Below are positions 1 through 5,948 of a DNA stretch of 5,948 nt, piece after piece. The stretch is taken from positions 1 through 5,948 of the forward strand of contig CAMBJI010000135.1 in assembly GCA_945867725.1 (NCBI GenBank), written 5' to 3'. The notes below the pieces were generated by a model, which saw nothing but the letters and a program-made list of their open reading frames with translations, was not told the DNA's origin and searched no databases. The first letter of the stretch is position 1; every line of letters begins with the position of its first letter. A program made the position numbers and the translations under genes. This DNA is from Bordetella parapertussis. GTDB taxonomy: Bacteria; Pseudomonadota; Gammaproteobacteria; Burkholderiales; Burkholderiaceae_D.

Positions 1-726
<726 letters not shown>

Positions 727-839
727 ATACAATTATTCGCATTGATATAAATAATTCTCAAAGAAGCTGCGTTCTCTGGATTCTGATTCAATCGATCAGT
801 CAAATCCTTTATTCGGTAAGACGCATAGTTTTTTGGAAC

Positions 840-900
840 TTCGCGCGAAAAACTTCCCCTCAGTGCCGTCGCTTGACAGTCAATGACCTCTGTCGCGACA
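840..900. promoter_or_regulatory. Cluster of short perfect dyads upstream of the ankyrin gene (possible operator region)
   Basis: Three perfect dyad symmetries lie within 61 bases: TTCGCGCGAA (840-849), TTGACaGTCAA (873-883, overlapped by GTCAaTGAC at 879-887) and TGTCGCGACA (891-900). The two CGCG-cored palindromes have centres 51 bases apart, close to five helical turns, and the last ends 21 bases before the ATG at 922. That layout would suit a dimeric repressor or activator. No known binding consensus was recognised and no convincing -10 box accompanies them, so the regulatory role is inference. The rest of the 727-921 spacer is AT-leaning with no gene, tRNA or good terminator visible. Confidence 0.25.
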
Positions 901-904
901 CCTT

Positions 905-912
905 AAAGGGAG
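905..912 (+). promoter_or_regulatory. Ribosome binding site of the ankyrin gene
   Basis: AAAGGGAG lies nine bases upstream of ATG 922 and is a good Shine-Dalgarno match. It supports 922 as the start. Nearby GTG 912 and TTG 918 are in other frames. Confidence 0.7.
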
Positions 913-921
913 TGACATTGC

Positions 922-2040
922 ATGGACAGTTCGCCTTTGACACCGCCGCCTGCATATCGCAGCTTTTCTCCCCCAGCTATTTCGGATGCTCGCGCAAAAA
1001 AAGTAACTGATTTATTACAAATAGGATTGCCACAGACTGGTTTACCAAAGACTGATTTGCCGCAGACCGATACGCTGTTGCCGCGCATGGTGTCCAGATT
1101 ACCGGTGCGGATGACGGCATTTGACCGGGCCGGTGAAGACTTATTCGGAGATTTTTCTTTCGATGATCTGATGATCTCACATAGCAGTGACAGAATCGAA
1201 AACACGCCGGGATCGCTGCAGTATTTACCGCGATTGTCTCAATTGTGTTGTCAAGCGCATGACCCCGAAAGCCTTGCAATCGTTCGTGAAGCCCTTTTGT
1301 CCGGTGAAAACATACACCAAAAAGATTCGAGTTACAGTCGAACACCTTTGCACTGGGCTTGCATGTTTTCTAGTGTGGCAGCGGTCGGCTTTCTGCTGAC
1401 GCATGGCGCGTCGGATGACATCAACGAGCCCGATGCCTTGGGTGCAACACCCCTCGCTTGTCTTATAAAACATCGGGAGCTTCCAGGGCATGGGGCCATG
1501 GTGTGGCGCTTGTTCGAGGCAGGTGCGCGTCTTGATCTGGTTGAGGCTGGCGGACAGGCCTTGATGTTTCAAGCCTATTTGACGCCGGCGCTGGCTAGTG
1601 TGTTGCTGCAAAAAGGTTTGCCTGTTAACTGTACCAATGCAATGCGGGAAACCCCGCTAATGGTAGCCTCGGCCCGAGCTGACGAGGCCTTGGTCGAGTT
1701 TCTGCTGGCGCATGGCGCTGATGTCAAACCGCGATGTTTGCTCGGTTGCACGATGCTGCACGATGGTGAGTTGGATGTGGATATTGCCATTCGCGTCCTG
1801 AACGCAGGTGCTCTGGTCGATGCCCGTGATGACCGGGGACAAACGCCGCTGATGCTTGCTTGCGATTTCAGTAATACGCCCTTGATTCGAGTGCTGCTTC
1901 AGCATGGGGCGTCGCTGGCAGTCCGAACCCATGATGGCTGGTCGGCGCTGGATTATGCGCAGAATTCAGGGAGTGAGGTCTATGAGTGTGTGCTCGAGTT
2001 CGCCGAGCTCATGCCCGGCGCGCGGCTGGCGAGCACGTGA
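922..2040 (+). CDS. Ankyrin-repeat protein of unknown function
   Basis: This 372-residue protein has no visible signal peptide or membrane segment, so it is probably cytoplasmic. The first ~110 residues are proline-rich and low in complexity, with a three-copy pentapeptide repeat at residues 35-49. From about residue 137 there are six to seven ankyrin units. Clear ones start at TPLHWAC (141-147), ATPLACL (175-181), ETPLMVAS (243-250) and QTPLMLAC (307-314), each ending in an LL..HGA-like turn. Degenerate ones lie at about 208-236 and 273-301, and a C-terminal cap begins at GWSALDYAQ (339-347). Ankyrin stacks bind other proteins and carry no catalytic residues, so partner and role cannot be read from sequence. 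It lies 195 bases after tgt and 88 before yajC, where conserved proteobacterial gene order usually has nothing. The N-terminal part uses several AT-rich codons (TTA, ATA, AGA) unlike the tgt and sec genes, which may reflect acquisition or rapid drift. The start is chosen from the Shine-Dalgarno at 905-912. Confidence 0.88.
   Translation: MDSSPLTPPPAYRSFSPPAISDARAKKVTDLLQIGLPQTGLPKTDLPQTDTLLPRMVSRLPVRMTAFDRAGEDLFGDFSFDDLMISHSSDRIENTPGSLQYLPRLSQLCCQAHDPESLAIVREALLSGENIHQKDSSYSRTPLHWACMFSSVAAVGFLLTHGASDDINEPDALGATPLACLIKHRELPGHGAMVWRLFEAGARLDLVEAGGQALMFQAYLTPALASVLLQKGLPVNCTNAMRETPLMVASARADEALVEFLLAHGADVKPRCLLGCTMLHDGELDVDIAIRVLNAGALVDARDDRGQTPLMLACDFSNTPLIRVLLQHGASLAVRTHDGWSALDYAQNSGSEVYECVLEFAELMPGARLAST
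1024..1068 (+). repeat. 15-base tandem repeat, three copies, coding for [GD]LP[QK]T
   Basis: Three consecutive 15-base units start at 1024, 1039 and 1054 and encode GLPQT, GLPKT and DLPQT (residues 35-49 of the ankyrin protein). Adjacent units differ at 3 and 5 of 15 bases. A further degenerate unit, DTLLP, may follow. Because the unit is a multiple of three, copy changes would keep the reading frame. Confidence 0.8.
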
Positions 2041-2083
2041 ACACACCCACGTACACCTTGGCAGGTAAGGATGAGGGCTGAAA

Positions 2084-2092
2084 TGCTAAAAT
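2084..2092 (+). promoter_or_regulatory. Extended -10 promoter candidate for yajC-secDF
   Basis: TGC-TAAAAT carries the TGn extension and a -10 hexamer matching TATAAT at five of six positions. It lies 37 bases before the yajC ATG, so transcription would start near base 2099 and leave a leader of about 30 bases containing the Shine-Dalgarno. There is no good -35 at 17-18 bases; TTGGCA at 2058-2063 is 23 bases away, too far. An extended -10 can function without a strong -35. Its position between the ankyrin stop and yajC suggests that the sec genes need not depend on read-through from upstream. Confidence 0.5.
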
Positions 2093-2115
2093 GCCGGGTC
2101 TTTGAAAAACCCTTT

Positions 2116-2122
2116 AACGGAG
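2116..2122 (+). promoter_or_regulatory. Ribosome binding site fixing the yajC start
   Basis: AACGGAG ends six bases before ATG 2129. This favours 2129 over the in-frame TTG at 2102, which has no Shine-Dalgarno and would add nine residues absent from YajC homologues as remembered. Confidence 0.75.
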
Positions 2123-2128
2123 CAGTCC

Positions 2129-2455
2129 ATGTTTATTTCCAACGCCTATGCACAGGCGGCAGCACCCGGAGGTGTGGCAGGTAACCTGATGAGTTTCCTG
2201 CCTATTATCCTGATGTTCGTTGTGCTGTACTTTCTGATGATCCGTCCTCAGATGAAGCGGCAGAAAGAACAAAAATCTATGATCGATGGCTTGGCCAAGG
2301 GCGATGAGATCGTGACAGCCGGCGGTGTGGTCGGCAAGATCACCAAGGTCAGCGATGGCTATGTGACGGTGGAAGTGGCCCAAGGTACCGAGATCGTCAT
2401 GCAGAAAGCGGCAGTGACTCTGCTGCTTCCCAAAGGCACGATCAAGGCGTTGTAA
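2129..2455 (+). CDS. yajC: YajC, accessory subunit of the Sec translocon
   Basis: YajC is a small inner-membrane protein that associates with SecD and SecF and with the SecYEG channel; it is not essential in E. coli. The 108-residue product begins MFISNAYAQA, has one transmembrane helix at about residues 22-38 (FLPIILMFVVLYFLMI) and then the family hallmark IRPQMKRQKEQ. A soluble cytoplasmic domain of about 70 residues follows, including the GDEIVTAGG and VGKITKV segments typical of the family. Length is normal for YajC. It is the first sec gene after a likely promoter at 2084-2092. secD starts 61 bases after its stop, but the gap contains a terminator-like hairpin, so yajC may also be made on a short separate transcript. 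Confidence 0.96.
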   Translation: MFISNAYAQAAAPGGVAGNLMSFLPIILMFVVLYFLMIRPQMKRQKEQKSMIDGLAKGDEIVTAGGVVGKITKVSDGYVTVEVAQGTEIVMQKAAVTLLLPKGTIKAL

Positions 2456-2471
2456 TACTTAGATGCTCCGC

Positions 2472-2503
2472 ATGTCCGGCTCCTGAGCCGGACATTTTCT
2501 TTT
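2472..2503 (+). terminator. Intrinsic terminator or attenuator between yajC and secD
   Basis: ATGTCCGGCTC (2472-2482) and GAGCCGGACAT (2485-2495) are perfect inverted repeats. With a realistic four-base loop they form a 10-bp GC-rich stem, followed at once by TTTTCTTTT (2495-2503). This has the form of a Rho-independent terminator. It lies inside a presumed operon and ends 5 bases before the secD Shine-Dalgarno, so it probably terminates only part of the transcripts and lowers secDF relative to yajC. It could also limit read-through, protect the yajC 3' end, or be regulated. Confidence 0.8.
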
Positions 2504-2507
2504 GATG

Positions 2508-2512
2508 CAGGA
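2508..2512 (+). promoter_or_regulatory. Weak, close-spaced ribosome binding site of secD
   Basis: CAGGA lies only four bases before ATG 2517, so the match is short and the spacing tight. The in-frame alternatives TTG 2502 and ATG 2505 fall in or directly after the T-rich tail of the preceding hairpin and have no Shine-Dalgarno. Starting at 2517 gives MNRYPLWKY, the SecD beginning I recall from Burkholderiales. Confidence 0.55.
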
Positions 2513-2516
2513 TGCC

Positions 2517-4376
2517 ATGAACCGTTATCCCCTCTGGAAATATGTACTGATTTTGTTCGTGCTGTGCATGGGCGTGCTGTACACCGTACCGAATTTCTTT
2601 GGCGAGTCGCCGGCGGTACAGATCAGCAGTGCGAAAGCCACACTCAAGCTAGGACCTGAAACGGTTAGCCGTGCGCTTGCAGCGCTAGAAAAATCGGGTG
2701 TGCAGGCTGAAGCGGTTTTCTATGAAGACCTCGGCAACAATGGCACGGTACGCGCTCGCTTCGCGACCACGGACCTGCAGTTCAAGGCAAAGACCGCGCT
2801 TGAGCAGGGACTCAACAGCGATCCCACCGACCCAAGCTATCTGGTCGCGTTCAATCTTCTGCCCAACACACCGGGCTGGCTGCAAAGTTTGCACGCACTG
2901 CCGATGTATCTCGGTCTGGATTTACGGGGTGGCGTGCATTTTCTGATGCAGGTGGATTCCCGAGCAGTACTCGCAAAACGCATGCAGGGGATGCAAACGA
3001 GCGTTCGCGCACTGCTGGTTGAAAAGCGCGTACGCTTTTCGGGCTTGTCGCGTGAAGGCGAGGCCGTCGATATTCGTTTCAGGGATGAGGCAACGCTGAA
3101 GGCGGCGCGAGATGTACTCAGTTCACAGATGCCCGAGCTGGCGCTGGCCGTGGTGCCCGATGCTGAGGGTCAGCGTCTGCGTGCAACGCTTAATCCTGAG
3201 GCCTTGAAGAAGACACTGGAAGACGCGGTACAACAAAATATCTCTACCCTTTCCAAGCGGGTCAATGAGCTGGGTGTGGCCGAACCGGTGATTCAGCGTC
3301 AGGGTGCCGATCGTATCGTGGTGCAGCTGCCTGGTGTGCAGGATGTCTCGCGCGCGAAAGACATCATTGGCCGCACTGCGACGCTGGAAGTACGCATGGT
3401 CGATGAGTCCGTCTCCCGCGGCTTGGAGGCAAGTGCTGCTGTGCCGCTGGGTTCTGAACTTTTCAAATCGGGCAAGGCGACGCCAGTCATTCTCTATAAA
3501 GATCCGGTCATTACGGGCGACTACATTTCGAATGCGGGTGCTAGCTTCGATCAAAACCAGCAACCCTCGGTCAGTATCGATCTCAATGGCGATGGCGGCC
3601 GCAAAATGCGCGAGGCTACACGCAGCAAGGTCGGCAAATTGATGGCGATTGTCTTGTTTGAAAAAGGCAAAGGTGAAGTGCTGACCGTGGCGACGATTCG
3701 TGATGAGCTTGGCTCGCGTTTTCAGATCACGGGCATGGAATCACCGACGGCTGCAACCGATCTGGCGCTGCTGCTTCGAGCGGGCTCGCTTGCCGCGCCG
3801 ATGGAAATCATTGAAGAGCGCACGATTGGACCGCAGCTCGGTGCGGAAAACATCAGCAAAGGTTTCAATTCCACGCTGTATGGTTTTGGCGCTATTACTG
3901 TGTTCATGGTGATCTATTACCTCTTGTTCGGTGCCTTCAGCGTTATTGCCCTGGCAGTCAATGTCATGTTGCTGATTGCGCTGCTGTCACTGATGCAGGC
4001 AACCCTGACTCTGCCGGGTATTGCGGCGATTGCATTGACGCTGGGTATGGCGATTGATGCCAACGTGCTGATCAATGAGCGTATTCGTGAAGAGCTGCGC
4101 AACGGGAATTCGCCGCAGGCGGCGATTGCTGCGGGTTTTGAGCGTGCATGGGCGACGATTCTGGACTCGAACGTCACCACGCTGATCGCGGGTCTGGCAC
4201 TGCTGATTTTTGGTTCGGGACCGATTCGCGGCTTTGCGGTCGTGCATTGCCTCGGCATTATGACGTCGATGTTCTCAGCTGTCGTGGTTGCACGAGCGCT
4301 CGCAAATCTTTGGTACGGTCGTCGCAAGAAACTCAACAGCGTCTCAATCGGACAAGTCTGGAAACCAACCGCCTGA
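2517..4376 (+). CDS. secD: Protein translocase subunit SecD
   Basis: SecD pairs with SecF in the inner membrane and uses the proton-motive force to help complete preprotein export through SecYEG. The 619-residue length is close to the E. coli protein (615). The order is a first transmembrane helix at about residues 8-25, then a large periplasmic region with LDLRGG (134-139) and the conserved block NISTLSKRVNELGVAEP to RTATLEVRMVD, then TIGPQLG (436-442). Five further helices follow at about 454-472, 474-493, 500-519, 548-567 and 572-598. Asp514 in GMAIDANVLINERI corresponds to the conserved membrane aspartate implicated in proton flow (E. coli Asp519 by alignment from memory). The start is chosen on homology and a weak Shine-Dalgarno, against upstream TTG 2502 and ATG 2505. 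secF follows after 27 bases, and the two are almost certainly cotranscribed. No frameshift or missing motif is visible. Confidence 0.97.
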   Translation: MNRYPLWKYVLILFVLCMGVLYTVPNFFGESPAVQISSAKATLKLGPETVSRALAALEKSGVQAEAVFYEDLGNNGTVRARFATTDLQFKAKTALEQGLNSDPTDPSYLVAFNLLPNTPGWLQSLHALPMYLGLDLRGGVHFLMQVDSRAVLAKRMQGMQTSVRALLVEKRVRFSGLSREGEAVDIRFRDEATLKAARDVLSSQMPELALAVVPDAEGQRLRATLNPEALKKTLEDAVQQNISTLSKRVNELGVAEPVIQRQGADRIVVQLPGVQDVSRAKDIIGRTATLEVRMVDESVSRGLEASAAVPLGSELFKSGKATPVILYKDPVITGDYISNAGASFDQNQQPSVSIDLNGDGGRKMREATRSKVGKLMAIVLFEKGKGEVLTVATIRDELGSRFQITGMESPTAATDLALLLRAGSLAAPMEIIEERTIGPQLGAENISKGFNSTLYGFGAITVFMVIYYLLFGAFSVIALAVNVMLLIALLSLMQATLTLPGIAAIALTLGMAIDANVLINERIREELRNGNSPQAAIAAGFERAWATILDSNVTTLIAGLALLIFGSGPIRGFAVVHCLGIMTSMFSAVVVARALANLWYGRRKKLNSVSIGQVWKPTA

Positions 4377-4382
4377 GGCGGT
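4368..4382 (+). other. Small stem-loop with the secD stop codon in its loop
   Basis: ACCGCC (4368-4373) and GGCGGT (4377-4382) are perfect inverted repeats flanking TGA 4374-4376, the secD stop. There is no T tract, so it is not an intrinsic terminator. It could affect ribosome release, coupling to secF or mRNA stability, or be chance in coding sequence. Confidence 0.35.
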
Positions 4383-4403
4383 CAGGTTCACTGAAAGGAA
4401 GTC

Positions 4404-5348
4404 ATGGAGTTTTTTAGAATAAAAAAAGACATACCGTTCATGCGGCATGCGCTGGTGTTCAACGTCATCTCGGCGTTGACTTTTGCGGCGGCGGTATTTT
4501 TCTTGTTTGCCAAAGGCTTGCATCTGTCGATCGAATTCACCGGTGGTACGGTGATGGAAGTTGCGTACACCAAGCCTGCTGACTTGGAACGAATGCGCCA
4601 GAATATTTCTGAGCTCGGTTTTGCCGATAGTCAGGTGCAGAGTTTTGGTACGGCACAAGACGTACTGATTCGTTTGCCAGTGCAGAAAGGTAAAACCTCA
4701 GCACAGGCGAGTACGCAGGTGCTCGAGGTATTGAAAGCACAAGACCCGACTGTCAGTTTGCGGCGCGTGGAATTTGTGGGGCCGCAAGTCGGTGAGGAGC
4801 TTGCGCATGATGGCCTGACCGCGCTGGCCTTTGTGGTGATCGGGATCATGATCTATCTTGCATTCCGATTCGAATGGAAGTTTGCGGTCGCTGCCATCAT
4901 TGCGAACTTGCACGACGTGATCATCATTCTTGGATTCTTCGCTTTCTTCCAGTGGGAATTCTCGCTGACCGTATTGGCGGCTGTGCTGGCGGTGTTGGGT
5001 TATTCGGTCAATGAGTCGGTGGTGGTGTTTGACCGGGTGCGCGAAACCTTCCGCGATCGTCGTTTCGGCAAGCTGGAAACTGCTGACGTAATGAACCATG
5101 CGATTACCAGCACGATTTCAAGAACCGTGATCACCCACGGATCAACACAGCTGATGGTGTTGTCGATGCTGATTTTTGGTGGCCCTACGCTGCATTATTT
5201 TGCGGTGGCGCTGACGATTGGTATCTTGTTCGGCATTTATTCGTCGGTGTTCGTTGCTGCAGCTGTTGCGATGTGGCTGGGCGTGAAGCGGGAGGATTTG
5301 CTCAAGCCCGTGAAACCGAAAGATGATACGGATGGGGCGGTGGTTTGA
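4404..5348 (+). CDS. secF: Protein translocase subunit SecF
   Basis: SecF is the partner of SecD in the proton-driven export complex. The 314-residue protein has the expected layout: a first transmembrane helix at about residues 18-36, then the SecF motif IEFTGGTVMEV (43-53). A periplasmic domain ends in RRVEFVGPQVGEEL, followed by five helices at about 138-156, 160-181, 187-209, 246-263 and 266-292. The membrane motif GYSVNESVVVFDRVRET (199-215) has Glu204 where E. coli SecF has the functionally important Asp213 (NDS). This keeps the acidic group and I believe it is a common variant. Asp210 of FDR is present. The start ATG is preceded by AAAGGAAG at 4394-4401, with four bases between AAAGGA and the ATG. 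It is the last gene of the sec operon and is followed by a strong terminator. Length is close to the E. coli protein (323). Confidence 0.97.
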   Translation: MEFFRIKKDIPFMRHALVFNVISALTFAAAVFFLFAKGLHLSIEFTGGTVMEVAYTKPADLERMRQNISELGFADSQVQSFGTAQDVLIRLPVQKGKTSAQASTQVLEVLKAQDPTVSLRRVEFVGPQVGEELAHDGLTALAFVVIGIMIYLAFRFEWKFAVAAIIANLHDVIIILGFFAFFQWEFSLTVLAAVLAVLGYSVNESVVVFDRVRETFRDRRFGKLETADVMNHAITSTISRTVITHGSTQLMVLSMLIFGGPTLHYFAVALTIGILFGIYSSVFVAAAVAMWLGVKREDLLKPVKPKDDTDGAVV

Positions 5349-5364
5349 TTTTGCTGTTTGCGTA

Positions 5365-5400
5365 AATAAAAAAGCCGGCGGATTTGCCGGCTTTTTTATT
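5365..5400. terminator. Bidirectional intrinsic terminator between secF and purB
   Basis: A perfect 15-bp inverted repeat (5365-5379 and 5386-5400) has a GCCGGC core, a six-base loop GGATTT and an A6/T6 flank. On the plus strand it ends in TTTTTTATT after secF. On the minus strand the A-rich arm becomes TTTTTTATTT after purB. One structure can therefore stop both convergent transcription units, starting 17 bases after the secF stop and 35 bases beyond the purB stop. Confidence 0.93.
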
Positions 5401-5434
5401 GTTTGGTCCTAGGACCCGGGGGCCATCACAACCC

Positions 5435-5948
<514 letters not shown>

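Noticed and set aside
731..756. AATTATT...AATAATT inverted repeat as a tgt terminator
   Set aside because: The seven-base stem is made only of A-T pairs, has a 12-base loop and is not followed by a T tract, so it is too weak to call.
873..901. TTGACA as a -35 box for the ankyrin gene
   Set aside because: At 16-18 bases downstream the hexamers are GCGACA, CGACAC and GACACC, none resembling TATAAT. A start further down would remove the Shine-Dalgarno at 905-912 from the transcript.
1027..1041. LPQTG at residues 36-40 of the ankyrin protein, matching the sortase sorting motif LPxTG
   Set aside because: It is internal and N-terminal, with no signal peptide, no following hydrophobic helix and no basic tail, in a Gram-negative context. 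It is a by-product of the pentapeptide repeat.
2102..2128. Earlier TTG start for yajC
   Set aside because: There is no Shine-Dalgarno before it, TTG is a poor start, and the added residues are not part of YajC homologues. ATG 2129 has AACGGAG six bases upstream.
2502..2516. Earlier TTG 2502 or ATG 2505 start for secD
   Set aside because: Both lie in or directly after the T-rich terminator tail with no ribosome binding site. SecD homologues start at MNRYPLWKY, encoded from 2517.
2041..2516. SecM- or VemP-like arrest peptide controlling the sec genes
   Set aside because: No open frame with a signal sequence and an arrest motif is present in the gaps upstream of yajC or secD. Only the seven-codon mini-ORF exists there, and it lacks such features.
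3123..3563. Minus-strand open frame of 146 codons antisense to secD
   Set aside because: It is a shadow of secD. Its composition (Arg- and His-rich, no recognisable domain) is that of an antisense read-through frame. The same applies to the 3917-4336 and 4698-5099 minus-strand frames.

Overview
The window reads as a stretch of chromosome from a betaproteobacterium, most likely order Burkholderiales. By eye the GC content is a little over half, which would suit a moderate-GC lineage such as some Oxalobacteraceae. That placement is inferred from remembered similarity of the YajC start (MFISNAYAQA), the SecD start (MNRYPLWKY) and the TGT insert near its start, not from a database search. Most of the window is housekeeping sequence, and I see no mobile element, CRISPR array, tRNA or rRNA.

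Layout, left to right. Positions 1-726 (+) hold the C-terminal two thirds of tgt (tRNA-guanine transglycosylase), cut by the window edge. Positions 727-921 are a 195-base AT-leaning spacer with several short perfect dyads. Positions 922-2040 (+) encode a 372-residue ankyrin-repeat protein of unknown role. An 88-base gap with an extended -10 promoter candidate leads to yajC (2129-2455, +). A strong hairpin followed by a T-rich tract (2472-2503) fills the gap before secD (2517-4376, +), and secF follows after 27 bases (4404-5348, +). A perfect 15-bp bidirectional terminator (5365-5400) separates secF from the convergent 3' part of purB (5435-5948, -), whose N-terminal part lies outside the window.

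How the genes relate. tgt-yajC-secD-secF is a widespread proteobacterial gene order. YajC, SecD and SecF form an accessory complex of the SecYEG translocon that uses the proton gradient to pull preproteins out on the periplasmic side. TGT makes modified queuosine tRNA and is linked by position rather than mechanism. PurB is a purine-biosynthesis enzyme on the opposite strand. The unexpected resident is the ankyrin gene inside the otherwise conserved tgt-yajC interval. The most interesting regulatory feature is the intrinsic-terminator-like hairpin inside the yajC-secD operon, immediately before the secD ribosome binding site, which suggests that secDF is expressed at a lower or adjustable level relative to yajC.
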